From Diatrype stigma (lineage: Eukaryota > Ascomycota > Sordariomycetes > Xylariales > Diatrypaceae): 64,000 nt of DNA. The stretch's first letter is position 1. Each line of letters begins with the position of its first letter. Location of the stretch: the NCBI GenBank assembly GCA_022225965.2, contig JAKJXP020000031.1, positions 62,001 through 126,000 on the forward strand. Reading direction: 5' to 3'. This document shows positions 45,451 to 57,514 of the stretch, piece after piece. Both the position numbers and the translations under genes were made by a program. Below the pieces are notes generated by a model. It was not told where the DNA came from and did not search any database. It worked only from the letters and a program-made list of their open reading frames with translations.

Positions 45451-48361
45451 ATGTCGGCCCTCCTCTCCCCACCCCGGGTTGTGTTACTTGCAGTTCACTT
45501 GGCCATCAGATCCGACATCGATAGCTTGACGGCCCTTGCGTCGCAGCACAGCAATGTCCTCCACAAAGAACTGCTCCTCCGAATCCTGCTTACCTGTCTG
45601 CCCGAAACACTGCCGTCGAGCGAGTACGTGTCGCTGGTCGAGCGCATCGAGTCGGGACACTTAGAACATCATCACGATGACCAGTCCCGCGAGGTCGACT
45701 GGTCCTCGGTGCAGGACTTCACAGATGAGGAAGCCGCCAAGAGGGTCCGGAAGCTGAAACTACTGCGCCTGGCATGGAAAGAAGCGCCGGAGGAGGTGCT
45801 CGACGATCCTCTCGCGCTGTTCCTCATTCATCGCGCCCACCGAGTCGACGAAGAAGCCGGCTTACTCTCGCAGTTACCGGATCTGATCGTCCCGTTTCTC
45901 GAGCATGCGCCATGTATTCGCACCTGGATGATGTCTGCGCTGCTCCCGTTACTAAGACGAAACTACGAATATTATCCGGGAGAACCAATTCCGCATACGC
46001 TTTCCGCTTTCGAACGCCTCGACGATCGAACGGCTGCTAGCCTCCTCTTATCGCAAACAGGTATTCGTGAAGAAGACCTCACATTAGTAGACAGGGACCT
46101 ACGGGGCTTGGTCGGTCCGTGGTTATACAACGAAGCGAGATGGAAGCGAGAGAGGGATAAGACTAAGGACACCGAGAACGGGGGTGTCGACGATCCAGTT
46201 CACTGTCCAGGTTGGGAACAAGTGCTTGAATGGCTCACAGCGCAAGCATCGCGATCTTGGAGAGTCGCTGTGAGAGCCATCGAAGAATGGGATGGGCCGA
46301 GCGATGTGGACTGGGCCGATTACGGAACCATGTGGCTAGGCGATGAAGAGCAAGGCTATCTCGAGCGTAGATACGCCCGCGCAGCGCTGGCAGCTGCGTA
46401 CTTGGTCCCGGAACCCTCAGTCGAAGCTCTTAGTGGCGTCAACAGTATCATCACCAAAGTGATGGGCCTTCTAGACCAAGATCCCTGTCCGACATTACAA
46501 GTAGCTTCCTCCTTGCTTCCCCCTTTTGTCGAAGCAAGTGACGATCATATCCTCTGCGCCAAGAACACAACCTATATGCGCAACGACCTACTGGAGGAAT
46601 CAAATCCTCTCACCACTCCTAATGAATTAACTACGCGGCTATTACATACTCTAACTGTTAGTGCGTTCATTTTAACCAAAGGCGGAGCACCCTGCACAGT
46701 TCGGAGAGCGGGCGAACTAGCTTTCTTGCAAGATGAAAGGGAACAGAAAGCAGAAGCAACGAGGTTTATTCTCGCTCTAGGTACTAAGGGTCCCAAGAGT
46801 GATGATAAGTACTGGATCAGAGCGCGGAACGAGTTGTTGTGGCTTCGGGATTGGGGCGCCGAGGAGGGCTGGGAATCCACGAGTGTACAGGCACAAGGCG
46901 TCTTTGGTCAACTAGATAAGGAGTTTCTGGAAGTCGAATGTTTGAAAGCCTTCCTTTCGAATACACGTGAGTCAAGGTCACTCACTATCTATTTACCCCA
47001 CATCTACTAACAATACGCAGGTTACTCTCTCGCGAGGTCTATATACGAGGACTCACCCGAGAAATCTCTCGATGAGAGAATCTTAAAAGACACTGTTATC
47101 GCATCGGCGATGAATGCATTTGATAACGCAACTAATCCTAATCGTGGTCGTGGGGGGCTGTTGAAATGCGATGACATGTAAGCAACGAAACAAATGGGTG
47201 AGCCGGCAGTGGCATACATAAACTAATGGTGTTAGAATCCACGCGTTCCCTCAGACAGTAGGAGACGCGAGCCCAGAAGCCAAGCGCATTGAAGCTCTGC
47301 TAAGTGCAACTCATGCCCTAGGCGAGTACCGGCTCCTTCTGAAGCAGGGCGAGCCCTTCACGCCCGTCATACTCCGAGTACACTCGGACCCCATCTCCAT
47401 CATCGGCAAGGTCCTGGAACAGAACCCTAAGAGCTACACCAGGATCCAAGACTTCCTCACAATAGGATCCAACATCGTCGATGCGGGACTCACAGTTCGC
47501 ACCACGTCGGCGTTACCCACGCCGGGACAGATAACAGAGCAGAGGTTGCTGGCCGAGCGGCGGATCACAGCCATGTGCATCGATGCCGCCCTGACGGAAG
47601 ACGATTTCGAGACGGCATACTCCTACGTCGTCAACCGCCTAGCACCAGCTGGAAATCTCGCGCCAAGGAACGGGAGTTCGCCAGGGGGAGCCGTCCCCAC
47701 CTCGGCAGCGGACGACTACTCCTGGAAAGCGGCCCTGCAAGCGGGGAAGTACCGGCGCACGGCGCAGACGCTCCGGCCGACGCACATCGGCACGGCGAGC
47801 GGCAACCTCGACATACGCCACCTCGAGCAGCGGATCGAGTGCCTCTCGACGGCGCTCCGCATCGCGCCGGCCGCCACCCTGCACGAGATCCTCCGCATCT
47901 TCCGCAAGTGCGAGGAGGAGCTCAACGCCGCCATCGCCGCCGAGGAGGCCCAGGAGTCCGTGTGGGACGAGCGCGGCGACAGCATCCAGCAGGCCCAGGC
48001 CATGCCCGGCGCCTTCAGCAGCACCGTTCCCGCGGGCGTGGCTAGTGGTGGTGGTAGCGGGTCCAGGTCGGCGGCGCGGCACGGGCACGGGGGCGGGGGT
48101 GGGGGAGACGAGGCGCCCATGTCGCTGTTCGACCTGTCGAGGGCGAGCATGGCGCGGGCGCAGCGCAATTTCACGGCGCTGTCGAGCCTCCAGAGCCTCC
48201 AGCAGTCGCAGTCGAAATCCGCTGCCGCCGACGGAGACGCCGCTCAGAACGAGGACGAGCAGCAGAGGGTGAGGAAGAGGGATCAGCTGAGGGAGGCGGC
48301 CGTGGGCACCTTGGCTTCGGGTGTGGGGTGGCTGATCGGAGCACAGCCTGTCAACAGATAG
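45451..48361 (+). CDS. SEC39: SEC39 domain protein, Dsl1 tethering complex
   Basis: Three exons: 45451-46966, 47021-47177, 47236-48361 (932 aa). Sec39, related to metazoan NBAS, is an all-helical subunit of the Dsl1 complex, which tethers Golgi-derived COPI vesicles at the ER. The start MSALLSPPRVVLLAVHLAIR, and the blocks around LVERIESGHLEHH, YSLARSIYEDSPEKSLDERI, VIASAMNAFDNATNPNRGRG and GLLKCDDMIHAFPQ followed by LRVHSDPISIIGKVLEQN, fit the Sec39 domain. From about residue 740 on, the protein is Gly, Ser and His-rich and then helical to the end. Codon use changes to strongly GC-rich third positions near 47,700. Both introns are short and in frame-keeping positions. Assignment is by these helical blocks; confidence is good. 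Confidence 0.88.
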
Positions 48362-49028
48362 AAACGCCTGGTAGGCTGATGGACGTAAACATGTGTATGT
48401 AATGTGGCAGTTATGGTGTGTGAGTTTCTGGGTTGTATGAAGACAGACAGGCAGGCAGACAGGCAGGCAGGCAGACGTCAGCCACATTGCCCTGGGTCTG
48501 GTCTGCTTCGAGGATATCCCAAACAGCCTGAGCCGATGCCAATAAGCTTATACTTACCTACAAGCCCAAGCTTGAAAAATCGTCCGATCTCGTGGCTGTT
48601 CCCGCTAGTTGTCCATCAAACCAGAACTTCGAATTAATCGCGAAACCACCCTCAAGGTTTGAATCCCAACTACCAGGGTAGCATCTGAACCAGCAAGCCA
48701 AGTGTCACTTGCTACCTACTTACATAGAAGTTAGGATTCAGCCGACACCTCACTGTCGGTGGTTACTTATGCAATGAACAGGCAGTCCAACATACACGGC
48801 GAGGTTACACGGGTTTGTTGTCTGGGGATGAATCCAAATCATGTGAATAAAGGTATAGAAAAGATAATTAAAATGAAATGATGTTACACTACACTAAATA
48901 CACTACACTATCAAGGACCCAAAGAGAAACCTTTACTTGTTCAATATACCCACCCATTTGACTCTTTCTTTTCCCCTCTCGCCCCCTATCTGCCACCACT
49001 ACCCATAAAGACCACCTACAGTCTCCCT
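48362..49028. other. Convergent intergenic region
   Basis: 3' flanks of SEC39 (+) and the giant minus-strand gene. Contains a GACAGGCAG-type microsatellite at about 48,440-48,478. No gene seen. Confidence 0.6.
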
Positions 49029-52000
49029 TTACCGTCTATCTCTACCTATGCCACCTCTAGCAAGGCTCTGAATGGCGCTCCGAGCACGGCGGTGCACGCC
49101 CTCACTCAAGCTAGCCCTATGGCCGCTGACCCTGCCGCCGTAGTAATTTCCATCACCACCATCGTAGCTCCCACTTGCTGCTTCTGCAGCGGCGGCGGCA
49201 GCAGCCCTAGCAGCGTTGGAGTTCCCGTCATCGTCGAACTCCTCGTTCTTATCGAGGTCGAACTGGACGTTCTTCTTCGCCAACGGCCCGTCTCCCGCCC
49301 CTCCTGTCATTATCCCCAGCCCGCGCAGTCCAAAGGGGTCCCCCGTCGGGGCCACCACCGTCTTGGGGTTGAGGCTAGCAGACGGACGGAACCGGCTGGC
49401 GGCATTGAACCGCGGTCTCCGTGGCTTCGCGCCATCGTCGCTGCTGGCGGAGCTTTCGCTGTCGCTCCAGCTTCTGGGGATGGAGTCGCTATTCGTCCCG
49501 GACGGCTTGTTCTTGTCGCCCTTGGCGGCGGTGCTCCGCTGGCCCAGGGAGCTGCGGGCGGGCCCGGGCCCGGACTGGGCGGCGCCGAGTGGCCTAAGAA
49601 GGCTCGGGTCGGAAAGGAGCGCGTCGGTGTAGATGGCTGAGTCATCAGGGGACTCGTCGTCAGTGTCGTAAGGGTAGTAGCCGCTCCCGAATCGAAGGAA
49701 ACGGTTGTTTCCGTCCTTTCCCTTCTGACCCGCTTTGCCGGAATCGCGGGTGTTCCCGTTGTTCCCTCGAGACGTCCTGAAGGAAGAACCAAAGGTAGAG
49801 GGAAGGCCGGTAGTAGGAGACGTTTTGCCAAAAGAACTAAGACTCTCGTTCGGAGAAGCTGGACCGCGCCCAGGGCCGGATAAACCAGGAAGTCCGGTTC
49901 CGCCACGAGGGGACGGCCTGAAAAGATCCGACAGGTCATTGTCATCAGGGGGCGGCGTTGTGTAAGATTTCGACGGGTCATTGCCACCGTCATGAGGGGG
50001 CGGCGGAGTATGAGGGGGCGGCGGAGTATGAGGGGGCGGCGGAGTATGAGGGGGCGGCGGAGTATGAGGGGGCGACAGAGATGGAGAGGGTGACGGAGAT
50101 GGAGAGGGCGACGGAGATGGAGAGGGCGGTGGGGAGTTGTATGGGATAACCGCCAGGTATTCTGGGAGGGCCATGTTCCATAGTTGGTTGATTGCTTCGG
50201 TTACCCGTCCCAAGCTCTCCGAGTTCCGTTCGTCGTCCAGCTTGCCGAGGGATTGGGTTGCCTGGAACTGGGCCAACGTCGGCGGCGTGGGGGAATATCG
50301 ATGGGACTCTAGCTCGAGCCCATACGTAATATTGACCTCGGCCATTCCGAGATGCCTGGCAAGGCGGGCGCTTCTGAGCCAGGGCTCGAAGCCCTTCTTC
50401 TCGAGGTCTAGGAAGGCCTGCCAGCGCGAGGTTGACTCGTTCTCTTGGAGTATACGTCTGGCGGCTCTTCCTGAAATATCGAATGCTCTCTTTAGGAGCG
50501 GGAAGTCGTGCGTCTCGAATGACACAATCTCATCCAAAGCCAGCTTCCTACCTTCCCGCAGTGTCGGCACTTGCCACCGTTGCGGCAGTGGCTGCCATTG
50601 CTGCCCTTGCTGCTGTTTCTGGCGCGCTCTTTCATGGTCTTGATCTGCCTCCGCCTTTTCCCTTCTCTCTGCCTCTTTCTTTTTCTTGTCCTCCGCGTCC
50701 GCAGTCGCAGCCGCATCTTTGTCGGCCTCGAGTTGGGCCTCCAGCCGGCGCAGCTCCTCCTGCGACTTCCGGAGCTCTTCGTCGGCGCGGCGGTGCTCCT
50801 CTTCCATTGCCTTTACATCTGCATCTGCATCTGCATCTGCCTGGGCCTTGGCCCTCGCCGCCTCATCTGCCTTCGCCTTTCTGTCCTTCTGTGCGTCCGC
50901 AGCTGCGGTCGTCGTTGCGGGTGTAAGTGGGGGTGTAAGTGCGGGTGGAGGCGTGTATCCGGAAAATGATGTTGCGTCATCATCTAGGGCCTGGAGCTGT
51001 GCATCCAGCTCGCGGAGGCGGTCCTGGAGATTCTGGAGCTCATCATCGGCATGGTGGCGCTCGTCCTTCTTTGCCTGCACCTCTGCCTCTGCCTTGGCCT
51101 CGGCCTCTGCCCTTGCCGCTTCATCTGCCCTTGCTTTGTCCCGCGCCGCTTTCTCTGCCTTCGCCTTCCTCTCTGCCTCTCTCTGTTTCTTCTTCTCCGC
51201 CTCCGCAGCAGCGGCGGCCTGTTCGGCCTGAAGCTGCGCATCCGCGTCTCGGTCGTCCTGTAGCTGCGCNNNNNNNNNNNNNNNNNNNNNNNNNNNNNNN
51301 NNNNNNNNNNNNNNNNNNNNNNNNNNNNNNNNNNNNNNNNNNNNNNNNNNNNNNNNNNNNNNNNTGCGCCTCCAGCTTGCGCCGTTGCTCCTCCGACTTC
51401 TTCTCTGCCTCTTTCTGTTTCTTCTTTTCCGCCTCCGCAGCAGCGGCAGCCTGCTCGGCCTGAAGCTGCGCATCCGCGTCTCGGTCGTCCTGTAGCTGCG
51501 CCTCCAGCTTGCGCCGTTGCTCCTCCGACTTCTTCTCTGCCTCTTTCTGTTTCTTCTTTTCCGCCTCCGCAGCAGCGGCAGCCTGCTCGGCCTGAAGCTG
51601 CGCATCCGCGTCTCGGTCAGCCTGTAGCTCCGCCTCCAGCTTGCGCCGTTGCTCCTCCGACTTCCGGGTCTCTTCCGCGACACTGCGGCGCTCGTCCTCG
51701 GCCTTCCAGGCCAGCCAGGCCTCGCGGCTCTCCTTGCGCGCGCGCTCGCCGGCCTGGCGGTGCGCCTCGTCGGCCTCGGCGCGGGCGCGCCGCTCGCTCG
51801 CTTCTTTGGTCCACCGCTCCGAGCGCTTCTGCCGCTTGCGCGCCTCCGTGCGGTTCTGGCGCACTTGCTCCTCCGTCGCCCCGAAGAGGTTGCGCTTGGC
51901 CCCGGTGTCCTTGGGTGGTGGTGGTACCTTGAATCGCGCCGTCGCCGTGAATGGTCCGAACATCTCCCGAAACCCTGGTGGCGTCCCAGTATCTATAATC

Positions 52001-55000
52001 GGAGACGGCGGCTTCTGCCAACCCGCCGGGTCTATCCGTGGAGATGAAGGCTTCGTCGCTAGGAACATTTGGCGAGGATCTTTGTAGGGAGGTCGCGGCG
52101 GTAGGCTTCTCCGAGTTCGAGGGCCGGGTCGCCGTGACTGTTGCTGGTGGTCTAACTGAGCGTTTTGCGCGACGTCGACAAGAATTTCTTGGCCGTCAAA
52201 GGGGTACCAAGTGTCCCTCCAGTGTTTGGCGGTGACGACGGCGGGAGTCATCCGCCCGCCCCTGCCGCTCGTATCCAACGGCAAAGGCTGATGCGTTTTT
52301 GCACATAGACCGTTGGCCAGGTGCTGGACGGAGTCTAGCGGTGGATATCTCTCCAAGGTGTCCTCCCATCGCTGCCAGCCGTGGTCCTGGGGAGGGGCCG
52401 GGCGAACTTGCCGGCTAGGGTCTGGTCCATGAGTCCACTGAGATGCGTCATCGTGGTCGTTGAACATCTCCCAGTCCATAGCCTCGTAGACATTGGTGTC
52501 GTTGGCGCTCTGTGCTCCAATGGGATTGCGCGGGCGTTCGTCCCTTTCGAAATCAACGAGTTTGCGAGTGAGGAGTCCTTTCACCTGGATGTTTACCTGG
52601 GCGTCCATGTCTGGCTTAGGCTCGGGGGGAGAGTTAGGATCAGGTCCACCAAACACTGGGCCCCGTCTACGATGCGCCTGACGATTCGGCACGCGAGGGG
52701 GCGGATTAGGAGGCGGCTTAGGAGGCGAGTCAGGAGGGGGGGTGTGGTTTTGAAGAGACGTTTCGAGGCCGGCTCCCTGAGAGTCCTTTGTAGGCTTCAG
52801 GTTCTGGAGATATTGATCGATCATGTCGTTAGCTGTCGCCCCTGGAGGCAGCAGCCCGGTCGTTCTAGCTTTGTTCTCGTGGCTAGGCAGATTCCCATCT
52901 GCAGATTCAGTTTCTTCATCTGAGCTCACCGATATAATCACGGAGGCCCAATCCTGCCACCCGTTTCCACTATGGCTGGAGAGCCGGGAGGCGCAGGCCT
53001 GTGCCATGTCGCCGACATCCTCCCACCGCTCGTCCTCGAGGTTGTCCAGCCCCCCGTTGTCATCATCACTGTCGCTGTCGCTTTCATCTTCGTCTTCAGC
53101 TTCGTCGGAGTCCCAGCCGAGGCTAGCGATGGCCATATGCGCCAGCACTCCATAATCTTCTTCAGCACCGTTGGCAAGACGGCCCGCCAGGTCGCCTAGT
53201 ATTCGGTCGACGCCTCTCCGGACTTCCGCGTCACTCTGTGCCATCCATTCCTCGAGCTGTTTCCGGCGGTCCTCGAGCGTTGCGTCGGGATCCTTAGGAG
53301 GAAGGTCGATAGTTTGATACCCTTTACTCTCGACCTTGGGGTCAATTTTCAGACGCCGCCTGGGCCCCAGCGCGCGGTCCGCGAGCTGCCATGCCATCTC
53401 CATGGCCTCCTGGATCCGTATATCGTCGCCATTGTCGTCTTCCTCTTCCTCTTCATCCTCATCCCATTCGTCATCGTCGTCGGTATCGTCGGTTTGGAGA
53501 TTCATTTTCGCCTGCAGGCGTCTGGGTCTTAGCTGCCTCGTGCTGCCGGCCTTGGGATCACCGATAATCTCTGTCACGTAAGAGCTATCGCTGCCCCTAC
53601 GGCCATCGCCATCATCATGGCCATGACCATGACCATCACCTCCGTCACCTCCGTCACCACCATCGCCATTACCTCCTCCGTCTCCACCGCCGCCATCGCC
53701 ACCCCCGCCATCTCCGCCTCCGCCATCACCACCTCCGCCGCCGCCATCGCCGCCATTACCGTCACCACCACCAGTGCCATCGCCATCACCGCCGTTATTA
53801 CCACCATCACCTCCCCCGTTACCATCACCACCACCGTTACCATCACCACCACCGTTACCATCACCACCACCGTTACCATCACCACCATCGCCATTACCTC
53901 CTCCGTCTCCACCGTCACCATCGCCACCTCCGCCTCCGCCTCCGCCACCTCCGCCATTACCATCACCGCCATCGCCTCCGCCGTCGCCGCCATTGCCGTC
54001 ACCACCGTTGCCGTCACCAGCGTTACCGTCACCACCGTTACCGTCACCACCGTTGCCGTCACCACCGTTGCCGTCACCACCATTGCCGTCACCACCATTG
54101 CCGTCTCCACCATTGCCGTCACCACCATTGCCGTCACCACCATTGCCGTCACCACCATTGCCGTTGCCGCCGTTGCCGTTGCCGCCGTTGCCGTTGCCGC
54201 CGTTGCCGTCACCACCACCGTCTCCACCATCTCCCCCGTTGCCATCACCACCACCTCCATTCCCCTTCCCATCCCCATTACCCTCATCAGCACTACTGTC
54301 GACATCCTCCCCCCTCCTCCTCTTCGCCGCCCTCTCCCTCCTCCTATTGGACTTCCTCTTCACCCCCCTCGCGATCACCTCCGCCACATCGGACAGCTCG
54401 CTCGTCCGCCTCCTCTCGAACGCGACGTGCTTCCGCGGCCTCCCGATATGCATCGGCACGCTCGGATCCTTCTTCTTCGGCTTCCTTCTCCTCCTCGCCC
54501 TCCCACCCCCATGGGCACCGCCATTGCCATCTCCACCGCCATTGCCATCGCCATCTCCACCCCCGCCCCCACCTCCGTTCCCATCGCCATCGCCACCCCC
54601 ATCGCCATCGCCATCGCCATCGCCATCGCCACCCCCGCCCCCACCTCCGCCCCCACCTCCATTCCCATGGTCATCGTTATTATCATCATCATCCCCATCC
54701 CCATCCCCACCTCCACCCCCATTCCCACCATCATCCTCCCACCAATTATCATCATCATCACTACTCTCATCACTACTCTCACTACTCTCACTCTCACTCC
54801 CCCTTCCCCCCCTCCCCTTCCACTTCCTCCCCCGACTCACCAGCGGCCCCGTGCCGATCCAGCGCCCGCCCGTATCGGCCGACGTGACCTCGCGGTACTG
54901 CAGGGCGTAGGCGTCGGCGAGCAGGAGCTCGACGACGGAGCGGCGGTGGGCGCGGCGCGCGGCGCGGATGCGCGCCAGCCGCGCCTGCTTCTGGGCCTCG

Positions 55001-55493
55001 GCCTCGGCGGCCGCCTCCGACGCCGTCGGGCTGGGCGGCGGGGGGGTCCGGTCGCCCCGCGCCCGCGCCGCGTCCCGCAGGTACCGCGTCACCTCGGCCG
55101 CCGCCGCCGCGTTGGCCTCGGCCCGCGCCTGCGCCTTCTCGCGCCGCCGCCGCCGCTGCGTGTGCCGGCGGATGTGCCAGCTCTCTTCTCGGTTGACTGT
55201 TGTTTTTTTCAGAATTCGAAGATTTCAATCGTTAGCTAAAGCCCTTGCCGTCCCCCTGAGGGCACTTATATTATGAAGCGGAAGAGGCCCCGGGGAGAAA
55301 GAAAGTGTGGAATCAATGAAGGAACCCTGGACATACCTTGTGTTTCCTTCTTTTCCTCGCGCAGGGCGACCCTAGCGATGGCCTCCCGCTTCCTGAGCCG
55401 CTCGAGGTTCTGTTCGAGGAGCTCGATCTGGGTGGGCGGCCGTCCGCCGCCGGGCGGGTTGCCGAAGAGGGATCGTTTCAGAGGACCCGTCAT
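49029..55493 (-). CDS. Giant low-complexity protein with Gly/Asp/Asn repeats and coiled coil; interrupted by assembly gap
   Basis: Two exons: 55493-55337 and 55196-49029, about 2,100 residues; the exact length is unknown because 51,270-51,364 is Ns. The frame before the gap and the one after differ, which I attribute to a wrong gap length (see findings). In order: a basic Leu/Arg-rich coiled N-terminus to about 150, then an acidic and Gly-rich stretch, a KRKSNRRRERAAKRRR-like basic cluster near 335 (possible nuclear signal), a long GGDGN repeat field (about 370-590), a Pro-rich middle, an Ala/Glu/Lys coiled coil of 44-residue units (about 1,180-1,410), a helical piece around REGRKLALDEIVSFETHD, and Pro/Ser then Asn/Ser-rich tails. 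No enzyme domain, signal peptide or membrane span is visible. I do not recognise a family. Confidence 0.7.
49990..50130. repeat. 18-bp coding tandem repeat (Pro/His/Thr)
   Basis: About four 18-bp units encoding PPPHTP on the minus strand, followed by several 12-bp Ser/Pro units, all inside the giant gene. Confidence 0.85.
51130..51760. repeat. 132-bp coding tandem repeat with gap
   Basis: Units of 132 bp (44 residues, on the minus strand starting KSEEQRRKLEAQLQDDRDAD) repeat at 51,365, 51,497 and 51,629 with few changes, and a partial unit occurs left of the gap. The N-run at 51,270-51,364 lies within the array. Confidence 0.9.
51270..51364. other. Assembly gap (95 Ns)
   Basis: Unresolved bases. 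The flanks share TGCGC and are in repeat phase with each other only if the true distance is a multiple of 132 bp, so the stated length is likely nominal. Confidence 0.95.
53600..54260. repeat. 15-bp and 18-bp coding minisatellite (GGDGN / GGGDGN)
   Basis: Roughly fifteen near-identical 15-bp units (plus-strand form like CCACCATTGCCGTCA) at about 53,985-54,215, plus 18-bp units at about 53,810-53,885. On the minus strand they encode Gly/Asp/Asn repeats of the giant protein. Confidence 0.9.
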
Positions 55494-57514
55494 ATTTGCG
55501 ATTGGGACTCCTCTAGGCCGTCGTCTCGGCTGTGGGAGTCATGCAAAAACAATGAAAATAAAAAATAAATAAAATCCGGTTTGTATATCGTCTGTATCGT
55601 ATGTAAAAACTGACGACGAATGGTGTGGGTGATTGGGAAATCAGGTCAGACTTGGTTGATGTAACGAGTTCGCCGGTAGCGAGCGGTTCACCACATCTGT
55701 GCCAGAGAGGAACAGAGGGAGGGCTCTAACTAACCTACAGATCAATAGAGAATAAAGGAAGAAAGAGAAGGAAGGGAAAGGATCTAATTCTTTCCTGCAA
55801 TAGGGGCTGCTAGGAGACTCGCGAATTATGAGGCGAGCCGGAGTATGGCTTTGTACCATGATTTCCTCTTGCGGTAGTATGCTATAATGTCTCTGGTGGC
55901 TGTTTTCGGCAAAAGCAACTCTTATTGTCTTGCTGAGACATGCGACTTGACTGTTTCCAGAAACGCCGTTTGACAATGAATCCAGAGGCTCCATGATCAA
56001 GAGCTCATCAGCCAGAAGCCCAGAGCATTGTACCATTCAAAGTCAAGACCTATAGATGCAAGCATACAGTTAATATCCGTGTCAAGTTGCCACTGGCACC
56101 GAAGCTGATGTCTGTTCCAGTACCTAAGCTAGACTGAACTCCATTCATACCAAACACATTGCCTAGATAGCTGGCTCCATAGTAGGCGAGGCAAACAATA
56201 TCAGATACTTGAAAATCTTCTCTATTAATTCGTATCTACCTACCAGCCTACCTAACAGTCAGTTCGTCGCACTATGCGCAGTGGTTAGAAAGCATGAGCT
56301 ACCTAGGTAGTTTCTTTTACTTGTAGTGGTGCCTGGCATGGCAAGAACAGTCCGTCAAGTACAGGACGATAGAATGGCGAGATAGTTAGAGCTGCGCATG
56401 GGCAGCTAGTTAGACACAGCACATTCCAATTCCAACGCCACACACGCACACTAAACACTGCTGAACACGTCTTTTGTCAGTAGATGATCTTCACCGAGGG
56501 TGTAGTTACCTTTTCTGGTCGTCGCGCATCGCGCAAGCGCCCAGCAGTACCCTCCACGATCAAAATGTACAACGGGCTGTGCGGACAAGGCGAGGGTAAT
56601 AAACACGGGGAGGAAGCAATTCGGCGGGTTAGTTGTATAGCTGAAGAGGTACCCCATTTATCGCTGTTGCGTAGGGTATTTTGTACAATCATTATCGAGT
56701 CGCATGGGCGGTATATTAGGTGCCTGGCTGCGGCCATTTTTAACTTGGCGAAGACTAAAGACTGGGTATTACGGTCGTTTTCATGTTGCACCTTTGGGAC
56801 TTGACGATCTATTATGTTGCATTCTGCGTTGGCCCACCATCTAGCAGAGCGTCCCTGCGTCGCATAATGCTGCTGCTGCTGAAGTGCTCTGTCGTGATGC
56901 CCGTCAAGCTCGAAGAACCATCGGAAAGTAGAAATAATGATACAGTGACAGGTTGTGCGGAAGGTGAAAGGGCGGTTTGGTATCCACGCGGCCAAAAACT
57001 GCAAAGCTGTTCCAAGGGGAGGTGCTGGTAGTGGCAGTGGTGGTGGGTGTTGGTGGTAAGCATGATGTGAGTGGACCTAAAACCCAGGCATCGTCAATCC
57101 GACCAAAAACGAACCTCGAACCTCAACCGAAAACCCCTAACGAGACGAGACAACTGGCATAATGGACTAATAGGCGGGTGACGTTCACACGCGTCCGTCC
57201 GTCGAGCTCCTTCCGAGATTAAAGGTTGAATAGAAAATAAGAGAACATGGTGGTTGCGATGCCTTTTCCTTCCCTGTATACCTGCCGAGAAAAGAACTCC
57301 ATATGTCGCAACGTTTTATGGTATCCGCCGTATTCGCATGCCCTGAGAGACTGTGACACAAGATGAAGTTCATAAGACGATGCCGAGCATCCGAGACCCA
57401 GAACCAACCTCGCAACAAAGATTTAAGCGCAGGAAATCCTTAGCGCAAACGACGATCGCCTGGATGACGCATTAGCAGCGACGGCTACCAAGTCGGGTCT
57501 GGCTGTTTGTTGAT
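55494..57514. other. Intergenic, about 2 kb, no gene recognised
   Basis: Frames of up to 175 codons exist on the minus strand (56,477-57,004 and 55,641-56,036), but their composition and lack of motifs give no support. TACCTA motifs at 56,225-56,310. Promoter of the giant gene lies at its left edge. Confidence 0.55.

Noticed and set aside
48600..48690. Another T-arm-like string (GGTTTGAATCCC)
   Set aside because: No matching acceptor or D-arm nearby.
51683..55092. Two separate genes on either side of the N-run
   Set aside because: The same 44-residue repeat continues on both sides and the frame shift is explained by an arbitrary gap length.
53617..55239. 540-codon plus-strand frame, and a 378-codon Pro/Ser frame nearby
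   Set aside because: Both are antisense readings of the GGDGN-type repeats and acidic tract. Repeats with a period divisible by three leave other frames open.
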